Shown piece by piece: positions 1-9,367 of a stretch of 64,000 nucleotides of DNA. The notes beneath the pieces were generated by a model. That model was not told the origin of the DNA, searched no databases, and saw nothing but the letters and a program-made list of their open reading frames with translations. The DNA comes from Desulfonatronospira thiodismutans ASO3-1. Its GTDB lineage: Bacteria > Desulfobacterota > Desulfovibrionia > Desulfovibrionales > Desulfonatronovibrionaceae. Where the stretch lies: the NCBI RefSeq assembly GCF_000174435.1, contig NZ_ACJN02000001.1, forward strand, positions 981,658 to 1,045,657. Reading direction: 5' to 3'. Positions within the stretch are counted from its first letter, which is position 1. Every line of letters begins with the position of its first letter. Made by a program: the position numbers and the translations under genes.

Positions 1-71
1 CTATGCATACGATCAGAAAAAACGCATAGTCTTTCCCTTCATGATAATCTTTTTTCTTTTACGAGTTGATT

Positions 72-3000
72 ATGACCCGACCTTCCAAGAAACAAGATCA
101 TCCCGGCCCGGCCAGTTTCCAAAATTCCCACGACATCCTCATGAACGCCCCCATAGGAATTTACACTTCTACGCCGGAGGGCAGGTTACTCTCTGTCAAT
201 CCCGCCCTGGCCAGAATGTTCGGGTACGATTCACCGCAGGACATGATGGAGTCGGTTACGGACATTGCGTCACAATTATATGCCGATGCTGATGACCGAG
301 AAAAGTTCAAACGTCTTTTGAGCGAAAAGGAGGAACTGGTAAATTATAAATGTCGGATGCGCCGCAGAGACGGAACCATTTTCTGGACATCCAAGAATGC
401 CAAGGCGGTACGGGACAAGGATGGAAATGTCGGCAATTATCAGGTCTTTGTTACAGATATATCAGATCGCAAGCAGGCCGAGGAGGAGCTTAAGAAAAAA
501 GAAAGAAAGTATCGCCAGCTTTTTGAGGCCTCTCCCATATCTTTGTGGGAGCAGGATTTTTCTCAAGTCAAGAAGCGAATTGATTCCCTCAAGGCCCAGG
601 GCATACCTGATCTCCGGGCTTACTTGCGAGAAAACCCGGATCTGGTGAAGGAGCTGGCCAACCTGGTAAAAGTTGTGGATGTCAACCAGGTCACACTAAG
701 AAGGTATCACGCCAGCTCCAAAGAGGAGTTTTTCTCCGGAATCACCACGGTATTTTCAGAGGCGTCCATTGAAGGCTTTTTAGAAGCCCCGATAGCCATA
801 GCCGAGGGCAGACAAGAGCTGTTTGTGGAAAATAAGCACCTCACCCTGGATGGGAAGCCCCTGGAGGTACAAGTGCACTGGTCGGTAGCCCCGGGGCATG
901 AAGAGACCTATTCCAGTGTGTTGGTCTGTATCGTGGACACTACCGAACTTAAGGAGGCAGAGGCCACCCTGAAAGAGAGCGAAGAGAAGTATCGCCTGCT
1001 GGTTGAAAACCTTAATGAAGGCGTATGGCAGATTGACAAGGATGGCTACACCACATTTGTAAATAACAGCATGGCCGAGATGTTGGGATACAGCGTGCAA
1101 GAGATGCTGGACAGGCACCTGTTTGATTTCATGGACGAACAGGCCGTCAGCATCGCCCGGAAAAATCTGGAACGCTGTCGTCATGGGGTCAGGGAGCAGC
1201 TTGAATTTGAGTTTATACACAAGGACGGCAGGCGTATATATACTCTTTTAGCATCCTCGCCCATTTTTGATCAGGATGGAAATTTTACAGGGTATCTGGC
1301 TGGAGTGCAGGACATTACTAAACGGAAACAAGCCGAAAAAGAGCTGATGTTTCAAAACATCTTAATGAAGACTCAGTTAGAAGCTTCACCGGACGGGATT
1401 ATGGTTGTTGATGAGAATGATAAGATCATATCTTTCAACCAGCGCTTTGCTGAACTCTGGGAACTGCCTGACAGTATTATGTCCTCGCAATCAGCAGATA
1501 AAGCTTTAAAGCACGTCCTTTCCAAACTGGCCTATCCTGATGAATTTGTCAGGCGGATTCATGAACTTTGCAACAACAAAACGGAGGAGAGTTGTGAAGA
1601 AATTGTCCTGGCAGACGGAAAAATATTTGAGCGCTACTCCTCCCCCATATCCGGTCCAAGTGGTGATTATTACGGCAGAGTCTGGTATTACAGGGATATC
1701 ACAGACAGAAAAAAAGCTGAAAGCGCACTTCGGGAAAACCAGTACCTGCTGTCCACAATTTTTGACAATGCACCTATAGGTATCTGGGTGATGGATCATG
1801 ATCAGAAGCCCTTGCTGGTCAACAGTTATTTCAAGGAAAACACCGGGCTCGGCACTGATTCTGTAAGCCTGACATCTGATGAACTGGCTGCATGTAAAAA
1901 AAGCGATGATATGGTGCTAAATGGACACGATCCCTGTCATTTTGAAGAGGGAGTTACCTTTAAAGATGGCCGGAAGCATATGCTCCAGACTATAAAAACC
2001 GCACTTGCCGGTGGAGATGGCAGGATAAAAGGAGTGCTGGGAATAGGGGTGGACATAACCGAGCGTAAAAGGCTGGAGCAGGAACTGAAAGAGCAGGTTA
2101 ATATTTTGGAAGCCATTATCAACGGCATTCCGGATATACTGGCTATACAGTACCCGGATCACAGTATCGAGCGCTACAACAAGACTGGATACCAGGTCCT
2201 GAATAAGACGCCGGATGAGGTGCGAGGCAAAAAGTGTTTCGAGCTTATAGGCAAAGAAAGGGAATGCGAGGAGTGCGCCACCAGAACAGCCTTGCGCACT
2301 AAAGAACTTGCTCAGTTGGAGAAGTATATCCCGGAGCTGGATATCTACCTTAACTGTCGGAGTGTACCTATTGTGGACGAGCATGGGGAAGTGGTCAAGA
2401 TTGTGGAGCAGTTGCGGGATATTACCAGCCGGAAGCTGGCGGAGGAAGCCCTTAAAAAGAGCGAAGAGCGCTACCGCAGCCTGGTGGAATCCCAGCATGA
2501 TGCCATAGCGAGAATAGACAGGGAGGGCCTGTTTACCTATGTCAACGATACCTGTTGCCGTATCTTTGGCAAAAAAAGGGAAGAACTTCTGGGAAGTCCC
2601 TTTATTCCTTACGTGCACGAGGAGGATATGGAATATCTTCTGACAAATCTGGAGAAGGTTCACCAGCATCCACACAGAGTGCAGATAGCCCACAGACTGG
2701 TGACTCCCAGCGGATTTTACTGGATGCACTGGGAGAACAGTGCCATATTCAGCGACAGCGGGGACATAGTCGAGATCCAGAGTGTAGGCAGGGATATCAC
2801 GGAGATGAAGCTTCAACAGCAGAAGCTGGAGTTGATTCTGAAAGCTGCGCAGAATGTTTCATTTGTGCTTACTGAGCCTGCCAATGACCAGCAGGATCAC
2901 TTGATTCGGGATTTCAGCCCGGGCGCAGAAAATATATTGGGCTACAACAAGGAGGAGGTGCTGGGCAAATCGGTTTTCATGCTACATTCTGAGGAGAATT

Positions 3001-4871
3001 TTGAAAAGGTTCCAGAGATCCATGCTGCGGTAGCCCGGAACCAGCCCTGGCATGGCCGGGTATGGCTGGTGCGCAAAAGCGGGGAGAAGTATCCGGCCCT
3101 GTTCACTGTCTATCCTTTTAATTTGTACAGCAGGATGGGGATGCTCGGGGTGTCTATAGATATTTCAGAGCTGGAAAAGGCCCAACAGGAACTCATCCAG
3201 GCCAAGGAGCAGGCTGAAGCTGCCAACAGGGCCAAATCAACTTTTCTGGCCAATATGAGCCACGAGATCCGCACTCCGCTGACTGGAATCATGGGCTCCA
3301 TGGAGATGCTGGCATCAGAGATAAGCAGCGAAAACGGCAGGCGTATAATGGATATGACCCGGGAATCGGCCAGGTCCCTGCAGCGGATCATCGACGATAT
3401 CCTGGACCTGTCCAAGGTAGAGGCCGGCAGGATGGAGCTCAGCAGCCGGGAGTTCGTCTTGTCTGCTGTGCTGGACAGGGTGCAGGGTCTATACGCAGCT
3501 CAGGCAGAAAATAAAAACGTCAGGCTGTCCAAAAGCCTTGACCCGGGAGTTCAGGATAATCTTCTGGGGGATGCCAGTCGCCTGGAGCAGATACTGCGCA
3601 ACCTGGTGGGCAATGCTGTGAAATTCACCAGTCATGGCCAGGTGACATTGAGAGCGAGGCCTGCTGACAGCCAGGATGGTTCTTCTAAGCAGGTTGTCAG
3701 GTTCGAGGTGCAGGATACTGGTCCGGGCATCCCGGAGGATAAGCTGACAGATATCTTTGAGAGCTTTACCCAGGCGGACAGTTCTTTCAAGAAGAGCCAC
3801 CAGGGTACAGGCCTGGGGCTGACCATCTGCAGGCAACTAACCCGGCTGATGGGTGGAAACATAAATGTTGAAAGCGCTCCTGGAGAGGGCAGCACATTTG
3901 TTGCTGAAATTCCTTTTGAGGTTGTGGGCCAGAAGCATGCGGCAGGGCGTATTCAAAAAACAGAGCCAAAAGAGAGTAGGCCTGCTCCCCTGAATATACT
4001 GCTGGCCGAGGATGTGCAGCTCAACCATGATTATATCCGCTTTGTACTTGAAAAGGATGGTCACCGGCTGCATTCGGCTTACACTGGTCAGGAAGCGGTG
4101 CAGGCGTATCAAGAGGGCAGTTTCGATCTTATACTCATGGATATACAGATGCCGGGCATGGATGGAATGGAGGCCACGCAGCAGATAAGAAGCATGGAGC
4201 AAGGGGCGTGGAGCATGGAGCATGGAGCAAGGGGCATGGAGCAGAGGACAGAAGACAGGGGACAGAAAGTGGGAGAGCGAATCCCTCAATCCCTAAATCC
4301 CCCAATCCCTGAATCTCTGAATTCCCCAATCCCTCAATCCCAGAACAGAATTCCCATAATAGCTTTAACCGCTTACGCCATGCAGGAAGAAAGAGATAGT
4401 TTTCTTGAGGCAGGCATGGACGGTTATGTGTCCAAACCTGTAGATCCTGAAGGATTGAAGCAGGAAATACAAAGGCTGGCTTACTCATGGCAGGCAGGAC
4501 AGTCAAAAGATCAAAAAGAACAGACTGCTTTGGATGCAAAGTTGCACGATGTTGTGGATATGGATGAGGTTTACAGACGTTTTATGGGTGATACGCAAAT
4601 ATGGCGGGAGATGATGGGTGACTTTGTGCATAACGAAGCCCAGGTTTACATAAGCTGTCTTGAGAGAGCCTGGAAAGAAGGAGACGTTCAGGAGATAAAC
4701 CGGCTGTCCCACAAGCTGAAAGGAGCCACTGGCACCCTGTGTATCAACAGGATAACGCATCAGGCCACAGAAGTGCATGAAGAGTCTAAAAAGCAGGAAA
4801 GCCGGCACTTAGAGAATCTGCTGATAAACCTTGTGCAGTCCCTGAAGGGTCTACTTGACAGCAAAATATAA
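72..4871 (+). CDS. Multi-PAS hybrid sensor histidine kinase with receiver and HPt domains
   Basis: This is a soluble-looking phosphorelay sensor: I see no signal peptide or membrane segment. About eight PAS domains run in tandem from residue 20 to 1045, each ending in a D-I/T-T-ERK-type linker and heptad-like spacer. They are followed by a HisKA box SHEIRTPLTG with the phospho-acceptor His near 1064, an HATPase domain with DTGPGIPE and GTGLGL boxes, a receiver domain with LILMDIQMPGMDG (acceptor Asp near 1357), and an HPt domain with HKLKGATGTL (His near 1547). All catalytic residues are present, so a His-Asp-His relay is expected to an unlinked regulator. A low-complexity insert of about 55 residues splits the receiver domain. 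The ATG at 72 is preferred over an in-frame TTG at 66; the ribosome site is weak. No output gene lies beside it. Confidence 0.93.
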   Translation: MTRPSKKQDHPGPASFQNSHDILMNAPIGIYTSTPEGRLLSVNPALARMFGYDSPQDMMESVTDIASQLYADADDREKFKRLLSEKEELVNYKCRMRRRDGTIFWTSKNAKAVRDKDGNVGNYQVFVTDISDRKQAEEELKKKERKYRQLFEASPISLWEQDFSQVKKRIDSLKAQGIPDLRAYLRENPDLVKELANLVKVVDVNQVTLRRYHASSKEEFFSGITTVFSEASIEGFLEAPIAIAEGRQELFVENKHLTLDGKPLEVQVHWSVAPGHEETYSSVLVCIVDTTELKEAEATLKESEEKYRLLVENLNEGVWQIDKDGYTTFVNNSMAEMLGYSVQEMLDRHLFDFMDEQAVSIARKNLERCRHGVREQLEFEFIHKDGRRIYTLLASSPIFDQDGNFTGYLAGVQDITKRKQAEKELMFQNILMKTQLEASPDGIMVVDENDKIISFNQRFAELWELPDSIMSSQSADKALKHVLSKLAYPDEFVRRIHELCNNKTEESCEEIVLADGKIFERYSSPISGPSGDYYGRVWYYRDITDRKKAESALRENQYLLSTIFDNAPIGIWVMDHDQKPLLVNSYFKENTGLGTDSVSLTSDELAACKKSDDMVLNGHDPCHFEEGVTFKDGRKHMLQTIKTALAGGDGRIKGVLGIGVDITERKRLEQELKEQVNILEAIINGIPDILAIQYPDHSIERYNKTGYQVLNKTPDEVRGKKCFELIGKERECEECATRTALRTKELAQLEKYIPELDIYLNCRSVPIVDEHGEVVKIVEQLRDITSRKLAEEALKKSEERYRSLVESQHDAIARIDREGLFTYVNDTCCRIFGKKREELLGSPFIPYVHEEDMEYLLTNLEKVHQHPHRVQIAHRLVTPSGFYWMHWENSAIFSDSGDIVEIQSVGRDITEMKLQQQKLELILKAAQNVSFVLTEPANDQQDHLIRDFSPGAENILGYNKEEVLGKSVFMLHSEENFEKVPEIHAAVARNQPWHGRVWLVRKSGEKYPALFTVYPFNLYSRMGMLGVSIDISELEKAQQELIQAKEQAEAANRAKSTFLANMSHEIRTPLTGIMGSMEMLASEISSENGRRIMDMTRESARSLQRIIDDILDLSKVEAGRMELSSREFVLSAVLDRVQGLYAAQAENKNVRLSKSLDPGVQDNLLGDASRLEQILRNLVGNAVKFTSHGQVTLRARPADSQDGSSKQVVRFEVQDTGPGIPEDKLTDIFESFTQADSSFKKSHQGTGLGLTICRQLTRLMGGNINVESAPGEGSTFVAEIPFEVVGQKHAAGRIQKTEPKESRPAPLNILLAEDVQLNHDYIRFVLEKDGHRLHSAYTGQEAVQAYQEGSFDLILMDIQMPGMDGMEATQQIRSMEQGAWSMEHGARGMEQRTEDRGQKVGERIPQSLNPPIPESLNSPIPQSQNRIPIIALTAYAMQEERDSFLEAGMDGYVSKPVDPEGLKQEIQRLAYSWQAGQSKDQKEQTALDAKLHDVVDMDEVYRRFMGDTQIWREMMGDFVHNEAQVYISCLERAWKEGDVQEINRLSHKLKGATGTLCINRITHQATEVHEESKKQESRHLENLLINLVQSLKGLLDSKI
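4186..4352 (+). repeat. Low-complexity tandem repeat captured inside the receiver domain
   Basis: Two different degenerate repeats stand side by side: GCATGGAGCAAGGGGC-like units at about 4193-4245, then AATCCCTCAATCCC-like units at about 4278-4345. Both stay in frame and encode Ser-Met-Glu-Gln-Gly-rich and Ile-Pro-Gln-Ser-Leu-Asn-rich peptides. They sit between the receiver Asp loop and the strand IPIIALTAYA. Repeats of this style usually lie between genes in such genomes (general knowledge), so this looks like an insertion tolerated in a surface loop. Confidence 0.85.
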
Positions 4872-5190
4872 TCTGAATGTTTTGTTCTTGCTTTCTGTAA
4901 TTTTTTTAACACATCATACTCGTTTGGGGTTTGCAGCCATTACGGTTAAAAGACTTGGATAAGGCTATTTTCAAGTATGCAGGATACTGCAGCCTACGGC
5001 TATTGGGGCTGTGCAGTCGGGTCAGCTTTGAGAGGAATACCAATCCAAAGATTGAGTCGGTGGGGCAGGCAGTAAGGCCTGCTTCAAATTTAGTCAAACT
5101 GTATCGCACGGAATACAACGATAGCATCTTTGCTTGAATTATCGTGGGGCCGGTCTTAGATTTCATTGGCATAGAGGAATACAAAATACC
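4872..5190. repeat. Non-coding gap with one copy of a short dispersed repeat
   Basis: No convincing gene is seen here. At 5022-5050 lies a copy of the GAGAGGAATACCAATCC repeat that recurs at 38621-38660 and, more diverged, at 37227-37264. The 38.6-kb copy keeps some resemblance for about 75 bases downstream. The function is unknown. Confidence 0.5.
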
Positions 5191-5568
5191 ATGCAGAACT
5201 GTTATTTTATCGAGGAGGGAGCAGATCGCAGTTTGGCTTCACCTAATTGGCTGATGGCTGAACTGGGGTGGAGAGCCCAGAAAGGCTGGAAAGGCAGCGT
5301 AGGCGTACTAGGAAACTCCTCTAGTGATCAAGGGCTGCCAGGATATCATGGGGTTAGTGCTTTTTCTGGTTATTTCTGGCATGTAGAAAAGGTTCAAGCT
5401 AACACACGTTCCACCCACCAACATGCTGTTCATTCCACAGAAGAAACAGCTGAACTTTTATATGCTGGAGACCGTGTCAAAGTTATTCAAGGTCCGTTTA
5501 GCTCTCGCAATGAAGCTCATAACGCGCATGATGATTATTGGGACTTCATCATGGATTCGAATCCGTAG
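5191..5568 (+). CDS. Hypothetical protein, 125 aa
   Basis: The family is not recognised. The protein is small, soluble and rich in His, Trp and Gly, with no signal peptide or membrane segment, and ends in an acidic stretch DDYWDFIMDSNP. The ATG at 5191 has a purine-rich AGAGGA about 12 bases upstream; an earlier in-frame TTG at 5134 would add 19 residues but runs into repeat-like DNA. It stands alone on the plus strand between the kinase and a toxin-antitoxin module. It could be an accessory cargo gene. Confidence 0.5.
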   Translation: MQNCYFIEEGADRSLASPNWLMAELGWRAQKGWKGSVGVLGNSSSDQGLPGYHGVSAFSGYFWHVEKVQANTRSTHQHAVHSTEETAELLYAGDRVKVIQGPFSSRNEAHNAHDDYWDFIMDSNP

Positions 5569-5617
5569 AGTTCAGCAGGGCTTACAAGCATGGTGAGTCA
5601 TTTCTTGAACATTAGCA

Positions 5618-5785
5618 TTGAAAATTAGATCAGTCCTGTTCGAACACCTGCAAGAAGCGGAGATCGCCCCGACCGAAAGGCAAACAATCCGAATCGCAAG
5701 GACATTGCTGGCAGGCGAGCACTACGGCCATGGCCATGGCATAGTCCTGTTCAATTATTCTGAAGACTGCCGGAAGAAAGCTTGA
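5618..5785 (+). pseudogene. Remnant ORF shared with the 36.9-37.2 kb region
   Basis: A short reading frame from a TTG contains EAEIAPTERQTIRIARTLL and then AGEHYGHGHG. The same two peptide blocks occur at 36.9-37.2 kb, where a 203-bp segment separates them. I do not know the parent family. The ORF lacks a good start signal and is probably a leftover of a larger gene or a conserved repeat. Confidence 0.45.
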
Positions 5786-5829
5786 ACAGATCATATCATT
5801 TATCTTTACGCCGAAAGGCGCTGCATGTG

Positions 5830-5858
5830 TTGACACCCGATACGTTGCAGGGTACGTT
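5830..5858 (+). promoter_or_regulatory. Sigma-70-type promoter of higBA
   Basis: TTGACA at 5830-5835 and TACGTT at 5853-5858 are separated by exactly 17 bases. The expected transcription start falls at about the higB ATG (5865), so the transcript would be leaderless or nearly so. There is no Shine-Dalgarno sequence in front of higB, which agrees with this. HigA normally binds its own promoter, so an operator should overlap. Confidence 0.6.
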
Positions 5859-5864
5859 TAGGTC

Positions 5865-6143
5865 ATGATTCGAAGCTTCAAGCACAAAGGTTTGGCCAGG
5901 TTCTTCAAATCCGGTAGCACCGCAGGGATTCAGGCTGCTCATGCCAAGAGGCTTCGACTGATTCTCGGTCGGCTGAATGCAGCGTCAGATATTAAAGATA
6001 TGGACTTGCCAGGTCTTCAGTTGCACAAACTTTCCGGCAAGCGAGACGGAATTTGGTCAGTGACGGTCAGTGGTAACTGGCGAGTGACATTTCTGTTTGA
6101 GAACGGAGATGCCAAGATGGTGAATTACGAAGATTATCATTAA
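5865..6143 (+). CDS. higB: HigB-type toxin (RelE/ParE superfamily)
   Basis: This 92-residue protein has the full HigB length and layout: LARFFKSGS near the N-terminus, the [26 protein letters not shown] core and a C-terminal NYEDYH. HigB toxins are ribosome-dependent mRNA interferases that cut mRNA during translation. The antitoxin gene follows 10 bases downstream, toxin first, which is the typical hig order. A clear promoter lies immediately upstream. The module looks intact, unlike most other toxin-antitoxin loci in this window. Confidence 0.93.
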   Translation: MIRSFKHKGLARFFKSGSTAGIQAAHAKRLRLILGRLNAASDIKDMDLPGLQLHKLSGKRDGIWSVTVSGNWRVTFLFENGDAKMVNYEDYH

Positions 6144-6153
6144 GGACTCACTT

Positions 6154-6441
6154 ATGTTGATGCACAACCCTCCCCACCCAGGTGAAATATTGCGCGAGCT
6201 TTGCTTAGAACCCCTTGGTCTTACGGTTACGGCGGCGGCAGAAGCACTGGGAGTAAGCCGCAAAACTCTAAGCGCTGTGCTGAACGGTAAGGCAGGTATT
6301 AGTCCAGAGATGGCTATACGGCTTTCTATTGCCTTTAATACCTCTGCACAGAGCTGGCTGAACCAGCAGTCCCAATATGAACTCTGGCATGCTGAACAGA
6401 ATCGTAAAAAGCTCAGGGTGAAGAGACTTGTCGCAGCCTGA
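6154..6441 (+). CDS. higA: HigA-type antitoxin (XRE family)
   Basis: This 95-residue DNA-binding antitoxin carries the HigA signature [17 protein letters not shown], followed by a helix-turn-helix ([20 protein letters not shown]) and the region [20 protein letters not shown]. HigA blocks HigB by complex formation and represses the higBA promoter. The start at 6154 has AAGGACT upstream; a second ATG two codons later is also possible. It is co-transcribed with higB. Confidence 0.94.
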   Translation: MLMHNPPHPGEILRELCLEPLGLTVTAAAEALGVSRKTLSAVLNGKAGISPEMAIRLSIAFNTSAQSWLNQQSQYELWHAEQNRKKLRVKRLVAA

Positions 6442-6462
6442 AGCAGTATATAACCAAGCCAT

Positions 6463-7572
6463 ATGTCGGATACCTGCCATACTTTCTACTCTGTTACGTT
6501 TTTGCAGCTGGTGACAGCGTTATCAATGCTCCTGCTATCTGAAAAAAAGAAAGGTGAAAAGAGACAGGAGGAAATACTTAGTTTAGTGCAGTCCGCTCTG
6601 GACGGCCTCTCTGCCCGAATTGCCCCGGTGGATGAAAAGGGGACTATCGTTCTGGTCAATAAGCAATGGCGGAATTTCGCAAAAGAAAACCAGCTCACCC
6701 CGGATATGGTTTCTGAAGGAGTGAACTATTTTGATGTATGCAGACAGGCAGAGGGTGAGTGGTCTGAAGGAGCCATGGATTTTGCCCGGGGGCTTCAAAG
6801 GATCCTGAACAGGGAAGAAGAACTGTTCACCCTGGAATATCCCTGCCCCGCTCCGGACAAAGAATTCTGGTTCCGGGCAGGGGTTACTCCTTTGCCTGAT
6901 GAGAACCGCAACTGGGCGGTGGTTGCTCACCAGGACATAACTGAACAGTAAGCATTCAGGGGGTACTCAGTTTTAGTCCTTGGCACCAGGCCCGGGGACT
7001 GTCCCCCGCTAAGCACTAACTGAGCAGGTTCACACAACTTCGCGTTTGTCAGATTATTTTGTGCAGGAAAGGTGTCGCGGGGACTGTCCCCTGGCCGGTT
7101 TCGGCACCCCCTGAATGCTTACACTGAACAGAAGCTGGCCCAGAGAAAAAGTGAGCATCTAAGTTCAGTTTTGCAGGCCATAAGAAATGTCAACCAGCTC
7201 ATCACCCAGGAAAAGGACAGGGATGCCCTGCTGCAGAAATCCTGTGAAAGCCTGGTGCATGCCAGGGGTTACTATAACGCCTAGATTGCCCTCCTGGACG
7301 AGAAAGAAAATCTTGACAATTTTTATCACGCAGGCCTTGGAGACAACGCCGAATCTATCAAGGCACATATTGAAAGTGGGCACCCGCTTTACTGTTTGGA
7401 TGCCGTGGTTCAGGGCCAGTCTATGCTTGTGGGGGTTGTGCTCAAGGATGCACAGGACAGGTATATCCACTGGAACAAAAAAGCTTCGGAGGTATTCGGA
7501 ATAGGCATAGATGAGCTCAAAAGGATGACCTTGCTCACAATTTCCAGAGGAGTTCCAGCACGTGAGGTATAG
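6463..7572 (+). pseudogene. PAS-GAF-PAS sensor protein gene, interrupted and decayed
   Basis: The first part (6463-6947) encodes a PAS domain with ARIAPVDEKGTIVLVNKQWR and ends in VVAHQDITEQ. A miniature transposon sits at 6948-7122, and the same frame resumes at 7123 with TEQKLAQRKSEHL. It then enters a GAF domain, which hits an in-frame TAG at 7282-7284. After that stop the frame stays open into a second PAS start (IHWNKKASEVFGIG) and ends at 7570-7572. The GAF domain is also too short, so there is an internal deletion. The original product was probably a signalling protein with a C-terminal output that is now lost. Confidence 0.85.
6948..7122. mobile_element. GTAAGC-family miniature transposon, copy 1 (175 bp)
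   Basis: The left end GTAAGCATTCAGGGGGT and the right end are perfect 17-bp inverted repeats. The element is flanked by an exact 8-bp duplication ACTGAACA at 6940-6947 and 7123-7130. It has no coding capacity. Internal GGGGACTGTCCCC palindromes are shared with the copy at 9135-9320. GTAA termini with 8-bp duplications are typical of IS66 elements, which suggests mobilisation in trans by an IS66-type transposase not present in this window. Confidence 0.9.
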
Positions 7573-7811
7573 GTTGCAGCTTCGGATTGACGGCCACTTT
7601 TGGGTCTATCTGAGAAATGCTTGCCATCATCAAGATCGTTTGCCCTCAATCCATTAAGGTGCACACGCCTTAGCTCCATTAATCCGCACCTGCTTTTTGG
7701 CCTCACCATATCATTGCCCGCCTTAGATGCAGTGCAAGTCATTTCCCTTCTGGCCCGCTTTACTGTCACTACTTGAAATGATATGAACTGCTTGAAACTT
7801 GGAGGTGATTT
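7573..7811. other. Gap without a recognisable gene
   Basis: I see no supportable coding region or structured element between the decayed sensor and the DUF362 gene. The last bases hold a strong GGAGGTGA ribosome site at 7801-7808 for the next gene. Confidence 0.5.
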
Positions 7812-8819
7812 ATGTTCAAACAATCATGGAACAGGCTTACCCGGCGTGGATTCTTGTCCCGGGTGAGTATTATGGCTGCCGGCTGGAAACTGTTGCCCTT
7901 TATGTCCGGCAATTTTGTCCACGCTGAAAATAATTCTGAAGTAGGTCTGATCAAAACCGAAGACAGAAAGGAGGCCGTGCGCAGGGCCTTTAAGCTCGGC
8001 TCTCCACCAAGTATGCAAGGCAAAAAAGTGCTCATCAAGCCCAATTTCAATACGGCTGACCCGGCTCCCGGCTCCACACACAACGATACCCTGTCCACCA
8101 TGATAGACGAAGTCCGGCAGCGCGGAGCCCGGGAAATCATCATCGGCGAAAGGAGCGGTCCTCCAGACACCCGCGAAGTTATGGAAGAAAAAGGTATATT
8201 TGACCTGGCTGAAAAAGAGGGTGTGCAGGTGATCAACTTTGACCAGCTGGAGGATCACGAACTGGTTCACTTTGAAGATAAAGAGCTGCACTGGAAGGAC
8301 GGTTTCCACGTGCCCAGGATACTCTATGAGGTGGATCATATCCTGGCCTGCGGGTGTCTCAAAACACATCAATTCAACGGCGTATTTACCATGGCCCTGA
8401 AGCTCGCCGTGGGCATAATCCCCAGGGAGGGAACCGATTACATGAGTCAGTTGCATGGTTCTGAGGATATGCGAAAAATGATTGCTGAAATCAATCTGGC
8501 CTACCACCCGGATATGTACATAATCGACGGGATAGATGCCTTTGTAAGCGGGGGACCCGCCACCGGCGAGAAAGTCCGGGCCGGAATCACGCTTTGCGCC
8601 AGGGACCCCGTGGCCATTGACGCTGTGGGTGTGAGCATACTTAAAAAACTGGGCTCCACACCGGACATAATGGACAAACCGGTTTTTCAGCAGGAGCAGA
8701 TAGCCAGAGCAACTGAAATCGGCCTGGGCGTTTCCGGTCCGGAAATGATCCGCCTGCTTTCAGACGATCCAGCAGGAGAAGATTATATCCAAAGCCTTCA
8801 TGAATACCTGAGAACATAA
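7812..8819 (+). CDS. Tat-exported DUF362 domain protein
   Basis: The N-terminus has a twin-arginine motif LTRRGFLSRV followed by a hydrophobic stretch and a likely cleavage after FVHA (near residue 37), so the folded protein is expected in the periplasm. The rest matches the DUF362 layout: KVLIKPNFNTADPAPGSTHN, a block around IIIGERSG, CGCLKTHQFNGVFTMALK and the DGIDAFVSGGPATGE segment. The exact reaction is unknown; relatives often occur with Fe-S redox proteins. No ferredoxin domain is fused here. The ATG at 7812 follows an excellent GGAGGTGA. It appears monocistronic. Confidence 0.88.
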   Translation: MFKQSWNRLTRRGFLSRVSIMAAGWKLLPFMSGNFVHAENNSEVGLIKTEDRKEAVRRAFKLGSPPSMQGKKVLIKPNFNTADPAPGSTHNDTLSTMIDEVRQRGAREIIIGERSGPPDTREVMEEKGIFDLAEKEGVQVINFDQLEDHELVHFEDKELHWKDGFHVPRILYEVDHILACGCLKTHQFNGVFTMALKLAVGIIPREGTDYMSQLHGSEDMRKMIAEINLAYHPDMYIIDGIDAFVSGGPATGEKVRAGITLCARDPVAIDAVGVSILKKLGSTPDIMDKPVFQQEQIARATEIGLGVSGPEMIRLLSDDPAGEDYIQSLHEYLRT

Positions 8820-8927
8820 AATCAGCTCTTCCGGATACCCCCTGACCGGCTTTCCCGTTATAGAAGTGAAATCCTTATACGGCAAAAACCACGAAATAAG
8901 ACAGGGGCTTGCCTTAGAGAAACAAAA

Positions 8928-9101
8928 ATGGTTGACCAACTCAAACACTGGAACAAGACATTTACGCTGCCTGCCCATGAGTATTATACATATATTACTC
9001 CAGCAGGCGAGGAGCGTTCTTATATTTATGCGCTTTCCAAAAGAACTCTGGGCAATAAAGAGTTTCCATCCGGAAGTTCTTTATTTCCGGATGGAAACTA
9101 A
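8928..9101 (+). CDS. Small hypothetical ORF, 57 aa
   Basis: This reading frame encodes a Tyr-rich peptide starting MVDQLKHWNKTFTLPAHEYY. Its last 14 codons overlap a 14-bp perfect hairpin (GTTTCCATCCGGAA ... TTCCGGATGGAAAC, about 9063-9098). The family is not recognised, and the ribosome site AGAGAAA is weak. It may be the truncated N-terminus of a longer gene or a fortuitous frame. Confidence 0.3.
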   Translation: MVDQLKHWNKTFTLPAHEYYTYITPAGEERSYIYALSKRTLGNKEFPSGSSLFPDGN

Positions 9102-9134
9102 CTACAGCTAAACGGTTACGCATTCTTCTGTATC

Positions 9135-9320
9135 GTAACCATTCAGGGGGTACTCAGTTGTAGTCTCTGGCACCAGGCCTGGGGACTGTCCCCCGCTAAG
9201 TACTAACTCTGCAGGTTTACACAACTTAGCGTTTGTCATGTTCATTGTGCAGGATAGTTGCGCGGGGACTGTCCCCTGGTCACGCCAGAGGCGTGATTTC
9301 GGCACCCCCTGAATGCTTAC
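9135..9320. mobile_element. GTAACC-family miniature transposon, copy 2 (186 bp)
   Basis: The element begins GTAACCATTCAGGGGGT and ends in CCCCTGAATGCTTAC. It shares the internal GGGGACTGTCCCC blocks with copy 1 through most of its length. The flanks TCTGTATC (9127-9134) and GCTGTATC (9321-9328) match in 7 of 8 bases, consistent with a target duplication that has drifted. It lies just upstream of the DnaJ-like gene and may separate it from its original promoter. Confidence 0.85.
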
Positions 9321-9367
9321 GCTGTATCTTGGCCAGAATCCGCAAAAAAAAAAGAATAGTAAGGAAT

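Noticed and set aside
1917-2816. Long antisense frame (about 300 codons) within the kinase
   Set aside because: It mirrors the codon pattern of the sense gene, lacks a start signal and overlaps well-defined PAS domains.
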